DNA of 44,538 nucleotides, from the NCBI GenBank assembly GCA_022827885.1, contig JAJEIP010000026.1:1-44538 (forward strand), written 5' to 3'. The notes below the pieces were generated by a model that saw nothing but the letters and a program-made list of their open reading frames with translations, was not told the origin of the DNA and did no database searches. The stretch is from Candidatus Poribacteria bacterium (GTDB lineage: Bacteria > Poribacteria > WGA-4E > WGA-3G). Numbering within the stretch: the stretch's first letter is position 1; every line of letters starts with the position of its first letter. Positions 15,090 through 24,289 of this stretch are shown here, in pieces. The translations under genes and the position numbers were made by a program.

Positions 15090-15111
15090 GTCTTCTATAA
15101 CCAGAACCGTA

Positions 15112-15132
15112 GCCTGCAACAGCGGCGCAGGC
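15112..15132. repeat. Short palindrome upstream of obgE
   Basis: GCCTGC (15112-15117) pairs with GCAGGC (15127-15132) around AACAGCGGC. It sits 65 bases before the obgE start. Confidence 0.45.
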
Positions 15133-15176
15133 GGATGAACGTAAAGGCGCGTTAATATCCACCCCTCCTGATCGAA

Positions 15177-15196
15177 CCGCAAGGAATAATTAAAAG
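15177..15196 (+). promoter_or_regulatory. Module A leader with ribosome site before obgE
   Basis: CCGCAAGGAATAATTAAAAG abuts the ATG and is the plus-strand form of the leader found before rmlB, the GDPD gene and the flavin monooxygenase gene. AAGGA is the likely ribosome site, with an unusually long A/T spacer. Confidence 0.65.
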
Positions 15197-16486
15197 ATGG
15201 ACACAGCAAGAATTCAGGTCAAAGCAGGTGATGGCGGGAATGGATGCATCAGTTTCCGTCGAGAGAAATATGTCCCTCGTGGCGGTCCCGATGGGGGAGA
15301 CGGTGGAAACGGTGGAAACGTTCTCCTCATCGTTACCCCTGGGATGAGTACACTGATCGATTTGCGTCATAACCCACGTCAAGTCGCTGGAAATGGCGGA
15401 CATGGCATGGGCAAGCAGCGAGACGGTGCCGATGGCATAGATTGTATTGTTAGAGTCCCTGCTGGCACCCTCGTCAGAGATCTTGATACAGCCGAGTTAC
15501 TTGCCGATCTGACAGCGTATGATGAAACTGTTATTGTCGCCCGTGGGGGCATCGGCGGTAAAGGCAACGCCCGTTTTAAGAGCAGCACTTTTCAGGCACC
15601 CCGCGTTGCAGAAAGAGGGGAGCCGGGAGCAGAACGCGAAATCAGCCTCGAAGTTAAACTCATCGCTGATGTCGGTTTGGTCGGCTATCCGAACGCCGGT
15701 AAATCGACCCTGCTGGCGCGCACCTCCGCCGCGACTCCCAAAATCGCCGCCTATCCGTTCACCACACTCCGTCCGAATCTCGGGGTTGTCCGCATCAATC
15801 GGGAACAGAATTTTGTCCTCGCCGACATTCCCGGCTTGATAGAAGGCGCGCATAAAGGGGCAGGCTTGGGACACCAATTTCTGCGACACATTGAGCGCAC
15901 CAAGATGCTTATCCATGTCATCGATCTGAGTGCGACAGATGGACGGGATCCGATTGAGGACTACGAACAACTTAACCTGGAACTCGGGCATTACAACGAA
16001 CTTTTGACAAAACTCCCGCAAATCATTGCGCTGAATAAGACAGATATGCCGGAGGCTGAGGCGAATTTGGCGCGTGTCCAAAAATATTTCGGCAAGCGGA
16101 AGGTCTTCCCCATCTCTGCAGTTACAGGCGCGGGTGTGAACCCTCTGATACAGCAAGCCTACCGCTCCTTACAATACCTTGAAACGCGCGCCCGAAAGGA
16201 GGCGGAGACGACGATTGTCTTTGAAGCGGAACTCCCCCCAGAGCCACGCGCACGGTTTGAACTCGCTGAGACGCGGGAAGGGTTTGTTGTGAGTGGTGAG
16301 GAACCCCGTCGCGCTGTCCTTATGACTGACCTGGAAAATGAACAAGCATTGATTCTGCTGTATCGGAAGTTGAAAAAGATAGGCGTGATCAACGCCTTGG
16401 AACGCGCCGGTGCAGTAGAAGGAGACACCATTCAGATCGATGAATTTGAGTTCACCTATAGCCCACGAGCCATGCAATCCAACTGA
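15197..16486 (+). CDS. obgE: GTPase Obg/CgtA
   Basis: The 429-residue protein has the glycine-rich Obg fold at 1-158 (GGPDGGDGGNGGNV, 29-42). The G domain follows with GYPNAGKST (G1, 163-171), a Thr-rich switch I, DIPG (G3, 210-213) and NKTD (G4, near 285). A C-terminal OCT domain is at about 355-429. Obg binds the large ribosomal subunit and links GTP state to ribosome assembly and stress response. The start is set by the abutting leader with AAGGA. The 3' end overlaps the proB start by 47 bases, so these genes form one transcript. Confidence 0.97.
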   Translation: MDTARIQVKAGDGGNGCISFRREKYVPRGGPDGGDGGNGGNVLLIVTPGMSTLIDLRHNPRQVAGNGGHGMGKQRDGADGIDCIVRVPAGTLVRDLDTAELLADLTAYDETVIVARGGIGGKGNARFKSSTFQAPRVAERGEPGAEREISLEVKLIADVGLVGYPNAGKSTLLARTSAATPKIAAYPFTTLRPNLGVVRINREQNFVLADIPGLIEGAHKGAGLGHQFLRHIERTKMLIHVIDLSATDGRDPIEDYEQLNLELGHYNELLTKLPQIIALNKTDMPEAEANLARVQKYFGKRKVFPISAVTGAGVNPLIQQAYRSLQYLETRARKEAETTIVFEAELPPEPRARFELAETREGFVVSGEEPRRAVLMTDLENEQALILLYRKLKKIGVINALERAGAVEGDTIQIDEFEFTYSPRAMQSN

Positions 16487-17603
16487 ACAGCGTGCGCGTT
16501 TGTCAGACGTAAAGCGCATTGTGGTAAAGGTTGGGAGCAGCACCATTTCAAAAGGCGCGCACCTCAACGAAGATGCCCTCCATGGGCTGGTTCACGATTT
16601 AGCACTCGTTAAAGAGGACGGTGTAGAGGTGATCCTTGTCACCTCTGGTGCAATTGCGGCGGGTTGGCCCCGACTCGGTTTGACACAACGTCCGCAAACG
16701 CTACCACGCTTACAAGCGGCTGCGGCTGTTGGACAGATCGAGTTGATGGCGGTTTATGAGGCGTTATTTCGCAACTATGGGCAGCAGACGGCACTCATGT
16801 TGCTGACACGGGATGATTTCTCCAATCGGGAACGCTATACCCGCATGAACGACACACTGCGCGCCCTCCTCCACTTCGGCGTGATCCCGATTATCAATGA
16901 AAATGACACCGTCGCGGTGGACGAGATTCGGGTTGGTGATAACGATACCCTCTCTGCTTATGTGACCAATCTCGCCCAAGCACAACTCCTCGTTATTCTC
17001 TCAGATCAAGCGGGCTTCTACACCGCAGACCCAAGACACGATCCTGACTCGGAATTGATACACACTGTTACGACCATCTCAGACGGGGTCTGGAAAGCGG
17101 CTGGACGTGCTGGCACTACAAGCGGCACCGGCGGGATGGTGACGAAATTGCAAGCCGCTGATATTGTCACCGGATCCGGAGAGATGATGGTGATGGCATA
17201 CGGACAGGAACCGCTTGTTGTAACAAGGCTCTTGAAGGGTGAGCTTCTCGGAACGTTATTTCTTCCAAATTCGCGTATCTCCGGCAGGAAACGGTGGATC
17301 GCTTATTCACGTCCGCCGAGAGGTAGGCTCTTTGTGGACAACGGTGCGCGTGATGCCCTCGTGCGAGGGGGTAAAAGCCTATTACCTGCGGGTATCCGAC
17401 GCGTTGAAGGCGATTTTGACTATAGCGATACAGTCTCGTGCCTCACCGAAAATGGCACGGAATTCGCACGCGGTTTGGTGAATTATAATGCCGTGGAGAC
17501 CGCCAAACTCGCAGGAAAACACACGAAGCATATTGAGAATATTCTCGGCTACCGCGATTACGATGAAATTATACATCGAGATAATCTGGTATTACTCGAC
17601 TGA
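16440..17603 (+). CDS. proB: Glutamate 5-kinase
   Basis: The 387-residue protein has the amino-acid kinase domain (RIVVKVGSSTISKG, TSGAIAAG, INENDTVAVDEI, FGDND-like VGDNDTLSA, GTGGMVTKLQAA) followed by a C-terminal PUA domain from about 295. It phosphorylates glutamate in the first step of proline synthesis and is usually feedback-inhibited by proline. The ATG at 16440 lies inside obgE, giving an N-terminus about 24 residues longer than usual. A TTG at 16500 would give the usual length, but neither has a strong ribosome site. proA follows after 140 bases with its own promoter. Confidence 0.95.
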   Translation: MNLSSPIAHEPCNPTEQRARLSDVKRIVVKVGSSTISKGAHLNEDALHGLVHDLALVKEDGVEVILVTSGAIAAGWPRLGLTQRPQTLPRLQAAAAVGQIELMAVYEALFRNYGQQTALMLLTRDDFSNRERYTRMNDTLRALLHFGVIPIINENDTVAVDEIRVGDNDTLSAYVTNLAQAQLLVILSDQAGFYTADPRHDPDSELIHTVTTISDGVWKAAGRAGTTSGTGGMVTKLQAADIVTGSGEMMVMAYGQEPLVVTRLLKGELLGTLFLPNSRISGRKRWIAYSRPPRGRLFVDNGARDALVRGGKSLLPAGIRRVEGDFDYSDTVSCLTENGTEFARGLVNYNAVETAKLAGKHTKHIENILGYRDYDEIIHRDNLVLLD

Positions 17604-17661
17604 TTTCGTTACTTCGTCGGGTCCCGCACTCTTCTACAACAAATGAGGTTGTGCAATTCCA

Positions 17662-17691
17662 TTGAAAATTTTCCGAGACTGATGTTATAAT
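17662..17691 (+). promoter_or_regulatory. Promoter for proA
   Basis: TTGAAA at 17662-17667, 18-base spacer, TATAAT at 17686-17691 with a TG one base before it. It suggests proA can be transcribed apart from obgE-proB. Confidence 0.65.
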
Positions 17692-17743
17692 ACCAACTAC
17701 TATTTCCAATTAACATCCATGGACGACCTCTCAAAGGAATACT

Positions 17744-19006
17744 ATGAGTCAAAACATTCAAAAACTGATCCAATCACAGGCGCGAAAGGCGAAATCGGCA
17801 ATGCGTGTTTTATCACGGAGTTCCGCCGATATCCGCAACAACGCGCTTTTAGCGATGGCTGAAAGCCTCCAGAATTCTAAATATAAAATTCAGGCAGCAA
17901 ATCGTATTGATCTCGAAAAAGGCGAAAAAACTGGACTCGCTGCCCCGCTGATGCAACGCCTCCTCTTGGACGACCAGAAAATTGAACGGATGGTAGACAA
18001 CCTCCGCCAAGTCGCTGCACTCCCTGACCCGATCGGCGCGGTCATCAGTATGGGAGAACGCCCTAATGGACTCAAAATCGGTACAGTGCGCGTCCCTATC
18101 GGTGTCGTGGCTGTGGTCTATGAGTCGCGTCCCGACGTTACTGTTGAGGTATCGGCACTCTGCATCAAATCCGGAAACGGGGTTATCCTCCGCGGTGGCT
18201 CTGAAGCGATTCACTCCAACGCAACACTTGCGGATATCCTCAGTAAGACCGCTGCTTCAGAAGGCGTGCCAGATGCCATCCAATTCGTTAACACGACCGA
18301 CCGACAGGCGGTTTATGAGCTCATCCGATTGCCAGACGAGGTTGACCTCATTATTCCACGCGGTAGCAACGAATTCGTCCAGTTTTTGATGAAAGAATCC
18401 GATGTCCCGGTGTTAGGACACGCCGATGGCATCTGTCACATCTATGTCGACGAAGCCGCTGATCTCGATATGGCTACAAGGATCTGTATGAATGCGAAAG
18501 TTGGCTACAAAGTGGCTGTTTGCAATGCCGTAGAGACCCTTCTCGTCCATACCGATGCTGCCGAGAGATTTCTTCCGACTTTTTGTGACAAGTTACAAGG
18601 TGCGGATGTCGAAATCCGCGGATGCGAGCGAACACAACAGATTTACCCCACAGCGAAACCTGCAACTGAAGAAGATTGGCGAACAGAATACCTCGATTAT
18701 ATCTTATCCGTTCGAGTTGTAGACGACATGGATACGGCAATTGACCACATCGAAACTTACGGCTCGCATCACTCCGATGCGATTATCACCGAAAGTTACA
18801 GCGCGGCACAACGGTTTATTAAAGAGGTGGACTCCGCCGCAGTCTACGTCAACGCCAGCACTGTCTTCACGGACGGCTATGAATTTGGATTAGGTGCCGA
18901 GGTCGGGATTAGCACACAAAAACTCCACTCTCGTGGTCCGATGGGGCTTGAGGGGTTGACGACTTACAAGTATACCGTCTATGGAGACGGTCAAGTGCGT
19001 GAGTAG
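17744..19006 (+). CDS. proA: Gamma-glutamyl phosphate reductase
   Basis: The 420-residue protein shows the ProA aldehyde-dehydrogenase-like fold: VVYESRPDVT (124-133), LRGGSEA (149-155), DLIIPRGSNEFV and the catalytic cysteine C260 in VAVCNAVETLL. HSRGPMGLEGLTTYK near the end is diagnostic. It reduces glutamyl-5-phosphate to glutamate semialdehyde, the step after ProB. AAAGGA is placed eight bases before the ATG. The order proB then proA is the common one; the 140-base gap holds a promoter. Confidence 0.97.
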   Translation: MSQNIQKLIQSQARKAKSAMRVLSRSSADIRNNALLAMAESLQNSKYKIQAANRIDLEKGEKTGLAAPLMQRLLLDDQKIERMVDNLRQVAALPDPIGAVISMGERPNGLKIGTVRVPIGVVAVVYESRPDVTVEVSALCIKSGNGVILRGGSEAIHSNATLADILSKTAASEGVPDAIQFVNTTDRQAVYELIRLPDEVDLIIPRGSNEFVQFLMKESDVPVLGHADGICHIYVDEAADLDMATRICMNAKVGYKVAVCNAVETLLVHTDAAERFLPTFCDKLQGADVEIRGCERTQQIYPTAKPATEEDWRTEYLDYILSVRVVDDMDTAIDHIETYGSHHSDAIITESYSAAQRFIKEVDSAAVYVNASTVFTDGYEFGLGAEVGISTQKLHSRGPMGLEGLTTYKYTVYGDGQVRE

Positions 19007-19054
19007 TTGCGCTGGTGTCGCCTCTAAAAATCTATTGCATGATAGCGTCATAGG

Positions 19055-19072
19055 TGCCTCAACACTGAGGCA
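19055..19072 (+). other. Hairpin after proA
   Basis: TGCCTCA pairs with TGAGGCA around ACAC, 49 bases after the proA stop. There is no following T-run, so termination is uncertain. Confidence 0.35.
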
Positions 19073-19117
19073 TCTATAACGCCTTCTACTTCAAGTCCAC
19101 CTTTCCCCAATTGCGTC

Positions 19118-20506
19118 ATGTCCACTCATGTATCCGAGTCCCAAGCTTCCCTCCTCAAGAACGTCCTTATTATTACGCCGCTGAGCCTGGTTGGACGTAT
19201 GGGAACATTTCTCATCTACGTCGTCCTTGCGAATTGGTTCGGTGCCCCGGCAGAAATGGATTTTATCTACTATTACTGGGGGATCGCGGTATTTCTGATT
19301 GAATTGCTCAGTGCGGCTTCCGCCTATTCCGTCCTCGTCCCGATGTTAGCGGAAGCGCGTGCGAAAGGTGAAACTGAGGCACGCCGTTGTGTCCAATCGA
19401 TTTTTTCCCGGTATATCGTATTCATGCCGGGACTTTGCTGCGTGCTTGTCTCCGTTTCATGGGTCGTCTCTTACCCTTTTTTGCCGAGCACAGGACTTTC
19501 ACTCGCTACGACAATCGGTCTTGTGTGTGGGTTCCTCTGCTTTACGATTATCGCTGCAGCCCGCTGGATGCTCAAGGCAATCTTAGACACGTATCAAGCC
19601 TTTCACCTACCGGTCATCGTGCAAGGACTCCGTGCTCTCCTTGTCATCGGTGTGATATACTTCTGCCAGCCGTTCCTAACATGGTTTAGCATACCTCTCG
19701 GCTTGATTATCGGTGAACTGTTTCAACTGATTGTCCTGTTTTGGCGATGTTGTGTTGTTCTGAATGTATCTGCGCTTCATCTTAAACCCAGCTGGCAGAC
19801 GACCCCCTACACGACGCAATTTCTGCGGCAATGTCTGCTGATGATGGGTGCAGCGATCTCAGACGGGTTAAACCCAGTCGTCGACAGAGGCATGGCAAGT
19901 TCATTGGGGGCAAGTTCTGTCTCGAAACTGGATTACGCGCTCCGTCTGTGCGCAATCCCTGAAACGCTTACGGGTGTAACGCTTCCAGTTTTACTTTCGC
20001 ATTGGGCAAAGATATCGTCCACAGACCCGCAATCCGGGAAGCGTTTAAAAACAGGTCGGGAATCGGAGGGTTTTTCCTTGGATGTTTCCACCCCTCCTAC
20101 AAGAACGCAGTTACAGCGAAGTGTCTGGCAAAGTGTCGTTGTGCTACTCATCCTGATGGTCCCGTTCCTGATAGGTTTTTACCTTTTCCGAGTGGACATT
20201 GTTAAGCTGTTATATGGACACGGTGAGTTGTCGGCGGCGGGACAATTCCATATTGCTTCATTGCTCGGCATCTACCTATTAGGAATGCTCCCGCGTTTAA
20301 TCAGCCGCTTGCTAATCCGCGCGCATCTCGCACGTCAGGCGCACCGGACAGTTTTTACGGCAACGCTTATCAGGCTTATTCTAAATCCCTTTCTCAATTG
20401 GTTCTTCATGCAGCACTGGGGATTAGAGGGCATCGCTTGGTCAACGGCGTTGTTATCTTACCCAATTCTTGTGTATATTGCATTTATGTTTTGGAGGCGG
20501 AGATAA
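19118..20506 (+). CDS. MOP-superfamily flippase (MurJ/MviN-like)
   Basis: The 462-residue protein is almost wholly hydrophobic, with about a dozen predicted membrane segments. Its N-terminal part (LVGRMGTFLIYVVLANWFGAPAEMDFI) resembles the first two helices of the MurJ/MviN branch (transport of lipid-linked saccharides). At about 305-330 there is a polar insert between halves (DPQSGKRLKTGRESEG). Loss of charge conservation relative to MurJ is not assessable here, and the length is somewhat short of MurJ, so an O-antigen or exopolysaccharide flippase is possible. No convincing ribosome site precedes the ATG. It is followed after three bases by a PhyH gene. Confidence 0.8.
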   Translation: MSTHVSESQASLLKNVLIITPLSLVGRMGTFLIYVVLANWFGAPAEMDFIYYYWGIAVFLIELLSAASAYSVLVPMLAEARAKGETEARRCVQSIFSRYIVFMPGLCCVLVSVSWVVSYPFLPSTGLSLATTIGLVCGFLCFTIIAAARWMLKAILDTYQAFHLPVIVQGLRALLVIGVIYFCQPFLTWFSIPLGLIIGELFQLIVLFWRCCVVLNVSALHLKPSWQTTPYTTQFLRQCLLMMGAAISDGLNPVVDRGMASSLGASSVSKLDYALRLCAIPETLTGVTLPVLLSHWAKISSTDPQSGKRLKTGRESEGFSLDVSTPPTRTQLQRSVWQSVVVLLILMVPFLIGFYLFRVDIVKLLYGHGELSAAGQFHIASLLGIYLLGMLPRLISRLLIRAHLARQAHRTVFTATLIRLILNPFLNWFFMQHWGLEGIAWSTALLSYPILVYIAFMFWRRR

Positions 20507-20508
20507 CA

Positions 20509-21432
20509 GTGAACACACCTAAAAAAATCCAAACAGGAACTCCGTTTGAATTCGGCGAGCATCTTTTTCATTTCGGTGGAGAGATCGTCGAATTAGCAGA
20601 TTCCACCCCTCTTCTGAATAATTTCAGTGCGTTGCATGGAAAGATGCGGGAAGATGGGTATCTCTTTATTCGAGGCTTTCATCCGCGGGAAGATGCAGAG
20701 AAAGCTGCACATTGGACATTGCAAGCCATTGCGCAAAGCGGTGGATTAAAGCCGGACACTCCGGTTGAAGCGGGTATCATCGGCGAAACGAATCAGACAT
20801 TTAGTTTTTTTCGGCAAACTGAAGTGGCGCATGCCACACCGATTCTCGATGTTGTGGATAGCGAGCGAACGATGCAGTTTTACGAAGAATTCCTCGGTGG
20901 TCCAGTCATTACATTCGACAAACGATGGCTTCGCTGTATGGCACAAGGTGGACACAACCATTTTCATTACGACAGCGTATATGTCGGGCGTGGCACGCAG
21001 AACCGTTACACGATGTGGAGCGCATTGACGGACATCGACTTGGAAAATGGACCCCTCGTCATCTGCCTCGGTTCCCACCGCCACAATCGGTTAAAGTCGA
21101 CCTATGGTGCGACCGATATGGACCGCGATTTGACGGAAGCCGTGTTCAGTACCGATCCACGAGAAATGGTTGAGAAATTCGGATTTACGCTGGCAACGGC
21201 GCATTTTCAACCGGGTGACGTTATTATTTTTGGACTTTACATGATGCACAGCAGTGCTCCCAATCTCTCTGACCGTTATCGTATCAGCATTGATACGCGA
21301 TACCAACTTGCCCACGAAGAGAAGGACGATCGCTTCTTTTTCCGTGCAGACGGCAGTTGGCTTGGTAATTTTTACAACAAAGGTGTGGATTATAGGTCAA
21401 TAGTGGAACTCCGTCGGGAGTGGGGATTGTAA
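20509..21432 (+). CDS. Phytanoyl-CoA dioxygenase (PhyH) family protein
   Basis: The 307-residue protein has the Fe(II) site HxD in NHFHYDSVYV (H153, D155), the distal histidine in MMHSSAPNL (H247) and an arginine in DRYRISIDTRY (256-258) for 2-oxoglutarate. It begins with GTG at 20509, two bases after the flippase stop, with GGAGA five bases before it. Translation is probably coupled to the flippase, which suggests a substrate that is exported or membrane-linked, but this is inference. It is unlike the PhyH protein at 2793 in length and sequence, so the two are distinct subfamilies. Confidence 0.88.
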   Translation: MNTPKKIQTGTPFEFGEHLFHFGGEIVELADSTPLLNNFSALHGKMREDGYLFIRGFHPREDAEKAAHWTLQAIAQSGGLKPDTPVEAGIIGETNQTFSFFRQTEVAHATPILDVVDSERTMQFYEEFLGGPVITFDKRWLRCMAQGGHNHFHYDSVYVGRGTQNRYTMWSALTDIDLENGPLVICLGSHRHNRLKSTYGATDMDRDLTEAVFSTDPREMVEKFGFTLATAHFQPGDVIIFGLYMMHSSAPNLSDRYRISIDTRYQLAHEEKDDRFFFRADGSWLGNFYNKGVDYRSIVELRREWGL

Positions 21433-21754
21433 TAATCCATGATTTGCGCCAGATGCCACTTATGACGAGACTTCCTTCGGCACATATCCGATTTTTAGTG
21501 TATAGCGGTACTCTGACAATATTCACGAAAATATCGCGGAAATGTTGCCGCTCCGTAACCTCGGCATGTTAGAATATTAGGCGTATGAAAAACATCATTC
21601 AATGCGCTGATGTTATAGTAGATTTTAGAATTACTTTTACACGTTGCACCGGTGCGGTTAGAAACCGCACCTACCAGGGGAGGAGAACCCTTTCCTTGAG
21701 GTTCATTTAAGTGTCAACTTATTTGCGTAATCCACTATAAAAGGAGAATTTCGT
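21433..21754 (+). other. Intergenic stretch with a short perfect palindrome
   Basis: This 322-base gap has no supported gene. It contains GGTGCGGTT-AGA-AACCGCACC (21651-21671), a perfect nine-base inverted repeat with a three-base loop. A TATAAA lies at 21736-21741 and AAAGGAG precedes the next start, so a promoter is likely near the end of the gap. Confidence 0.6.
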
Positions 21755-23389
21755 ATGATTTACAAGCACTGGAATTGTGTGGTTTTAATTGCCACCTTGA
21801 TTTTTTGCTGGATTGGAAACGGTATAGCAGCAAATTCAACCGCAACCGGCACTGTATTTTTGGATACAAACGGCAATCAGGTGAAAGACGACAATGAGAA
21901 AGGACTGCCTGGGGTTCGCGTCTCAAACGGGCAGGACATTGTAAAAACCGATGCCGATGGACAATACTCGCTTGCGGTCAGTGATGACACTATTCTCTTT
22001 GTCATTAAGCCCCGTGGGTTTATGACACCGATTGACGAAAATCGGCTTCCACGATTTTATTACGTTCACAAACCGCACGGTTCCCCAGAAGGCCTGAAAT
22101 ATGCCGGTATTGCCCCAACAGGTCCGCTACCGGAATCGGTTGATTTCCCGCTCATTGAACAGGCCGAGGCTGATACCTTCAAGGTCCTTGTCTTCGGGGA
22201 TACACAACCCTATAACATGCAAGAGATTGAGTGGTTAGCACACGACGTAATTGAAGAAGTGATTGGTATTGATGCGGTGTTCGGGGTCAGCCTTGGTGAC
22301 TTGGTAGGTGACGATTTAAACTTATTCCATCCCCTTAACGAAGTGATGGCTACCGTCGGGATCCCCTGGTATAACGTCCACGGTAACCACGATATGAATT
22401 TCCTTGCCACCGATGATCGCTACGCCGATGAAACCTTTGAACGCGTTTATGGACCCGCGTGCTATTCATTTGATTGGGGACCTGTCCATTTCATCAACAT
22501 TGACAACGTGTATTTTTATCAGGACGAAGAAAATAGACCTCGCTACTCGAGTGAGGTCGGAGAACGGCAGTTAACGTTCATTCGAAACGACCTTGCCCTT
22601 GTGCCGAAAGATCAACTTGTTGTTGTATCCCTACACATTCCGTTGACCGAGATGCGTGATGTGAAGGAATTGATGAATCTACTCGGGGATCGCCCGTACA
22701 CGTTATCCCTGTCAGCGCACACGCACTTCCAACGGGATGACTTCGTCGGTCCGGAACACGGTTGGCATGGAGACGATGCACATCATCACCACAATCATGC
22801 GACCACATCGGGCAGTTGGTGGCGGGGCACGCTTGATGAAATCGGTATCCCGCACACAACCATGCGTGATGGTGCTCCGAATGGATATGGCATTTTCACA
22901 TTCAGCGGGAATCAATACGCAATTCGATTTAAAGCCGCCCGTCGTCCAGCAGATTATCAGATGAATATATGGGCACCCTGGGAAGTTGCGTCTACAGACA
23001 CGGGCACAACAGATATCATCGTTAACGTTTTTGGGGGCACCCAACGCTCAACGGTTGAATTCCGTCTGGGTGAAGTCGGAGAATGGCGTCCGATGGCCTA
23101 TATGCCTCAGGAAGATCCATACTATAAAGCACTCAAGGCACGGGACGCTACGAACCATCTTGAGCGGCAACTGCATAACGCTCTTCGAGAAACACTGAAG
23201 TCAGCATTGAAGGAAAACGGCGAACTGCCCCAAAGGGGGCAAGCACTGAGCGGGATTACAAAATCATCGCACATCTGGCAAGCGCAGCTTCCGGAAAATG
23301 TCCGCAAAGGCACACACGTTATTCACGTTCGGACAACTGATATGTTTGGTCAAACTTCCACAGGACGCCGAATTATCCGCGTGCAATAG
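21755..23389 (+). CDS. Secreted calcineurin-like metallophosphoesterase with N-terminal SdrD-B-like domain
   Basis: The 544-residue protein has a signal peptide (cleavage near 25). A repeat-like beta domain follows (GTVFLDTNGNQVKDDNEKGL and DADGQYSL, about 30-90), then the phosphoesterase domain with GDTQ (148-151), GDLVGD (181-186), GNHD (210-213) and a later SAHTH. The metal-binding residues of the calcineurin fold are therefore present. A C-terminal beta domain (about 400-544) is typical of this secreted class. It probably cleaves phosphoesters outside the cytoplasm. Its stop is one base from the stop of the convergent glycerophosphodiesterase gene; both act on phosphate esters, but on opposite strands. 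Confidence 0.9.
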   Translation: MIYKHWNCVVLIATLIFCWIGNGIAANSTATGTVFLDTNGNQVKDDNEKGLPGVRVSNGQDIVKTDADGQYSLAVSDDTILFVIKPRGFMTPIDENRLPRFYYVHKPHGSPEGLKYAGIAPTGPLPESVDFPLIEQAEADTFKVLVFGDTQPYNMQEIEWLAHDVIEEVIGIDAVFGVSLGDLVGDDLNLFHPLNEVMATVGIPWYNVHGNHDMNFLATDDRYADETFERVYGPACYSFDWGPVHFINIDNVYFYQDEENRPRYSSEVGERQLTFIRNDLALVPKDQLVVVSLHIPLTEMRDVKELMNLLGDRPYTLSLSAHTHFQRDDFVGPEHGWHGDDAHHHHNHATTSGSWWRGTLDEIGIPHTTMRDGAPNGYGIFTFSGNQYAIRFKAARRPADYQMNIWAPWEVASTDTGTTDIIVNVFGGTQRSTVEFRLGEVGEWRPMAYMPQEDPYYKALKARDATNHLERQLHNALRETLKSALKENGELPQRGQALSGITKSSHIWQAQLPENVRKGTHVIHVRTTDMFGQTSTGRRIIRVQ

Positions 23390-23390
23390 T

Positions 23391-24098
23391 CTAAACCTTG
23401 GCGAAATGTTCAGGGTAATTTGAGGTGATACCTTGCACACCGAATGCTTTCATTTCGCGCATACGGTGAAGGTCGTCGACAGTCCAACACCAGAGTGTGA
23501 TCCCGCGCCGTTGGACTTCATAAGCGAATTCTGCTGTAATCAAGTGGTGATCGACATTTAGTAGGTTGCTGCCGAGTTCCCCGAGTTGCTGGCACAATTG
23601 GACAGGAGAGACGTGGTTGTTGTGATTACCGATGAGCCATCCCGTTGGAATGCGAGGCTCTAACGCACGAACGGTCTGTAAAACAGCGGTATGGAAGGAG
23701 ATAATAACGGTGAGATCTCGTGTGCCGGTCTCTCGGATTCCTGTGACGACTGCCTCTGCGATCAAAGGGTCTTTAATTTCCAAAACGGCAATAGTCTTCT
23801 TTGCGATACATTCCAGTGCTTCCATAAGCGTCGGCACGGGTTCACCAACAAATTCCGGAGCGAACCAGCCGCCAGCATCAGCACGTTGAATCGTCTCCAA
23901 AGTGGTTTGATTGACGGGTCCCTGGTGATTCGTCGTTCGATCCAAGGTGGTATCGTGTATCACGACGACTTCGCCATCAGCGGTTCCGTGTAAATCAAGC
24001 TCAACGGCATCGACACCGATGTCAATTGCCTTTTTGAATGCCACGAGCGTATTTTCCGGGGCGGTTCCTGATGCCCCACGGTGTGCAATCCGAATCAT
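23391..24098 (-). CDS. Glycerophosphodiester phosphodiesterase
   Basis: The 235-residue protein has the GDPD hallmark at its start (IAHRGASGTAPENTLVAF, with H6 R7 G8 and E15 N16 T17). ELDLHGTADGEVVVIHD follows, where the Glu/Asp and His-Asp residues bind metal and act in catalysis. The family splits glycerophosphodiesters to glycerol-3-phosphate and an alcohol. No signal peptide is visible, so it is likely cytoplasmic. The start codon is abutted by the module A leader of a composite repeat. The gene converges with the phosphoesterase gene with no gap. Confidence 0.92.
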   Translation of the reverse strand: MIRIAHRGASGTAPENTLVAFKKAIDIGVDAVELDLHGTADGEVVVIHDTTLDRTTNHQGPVNQTTLETIQRADAGGWFAPEFVGEPVPTLMEALECIAKKTIAVLEIKDPLIAEAVVTGIRETGTRDLTVIISFHTAVLQTVRALEPRIPTGWLIGNHNNHVSPVQLCQQLGELGSNLLNVDHHLITAEFAYEVQRRGITLWCWTVDDLHRMREMKAFGVQGITSNYPEHFAKV

Positions 24099-24289
24099 TT
24101 TAATTATACCTTGCGGAGAAATAACGTGGATCTGAAATTTAACATCCCTTTCTCAAATCCGCTCTCCAAATGTAAAGCTAAGACAAATTATGCCATTTAA
24201 GGAAACCTAATTTCATTACGAGCTACGAGCCTGGTGAAAACCTTTGAAAACACACAACCTAACAGGTTATGCTACAAGTAACCTGAAAT
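24099..24289 (-). repeat. Interspersed composite repeat, copy 3 (modules A, B and C, with an insert)
   Basis: The repeat fills the whole gap between the regulator and GDPD genes. Module A (24099-24118) abuts the GDPD start codon. CCGCTCTCC (24159) and ATTTCATTACGAGCTACG (24210-24227) make module B, here interrupted by about 43 bases relative to copy 4. Module C (24247-24275) is identical over 29 bases to 27339-27367 and contains the palindrome AACCT-AAC-AGGTT. Confidence 0.75.

Noticed and set aside
15497-16156. Minus-strand open frame of 219 codons
   Set aside because: Antisense to obgE, which has all G motifs.
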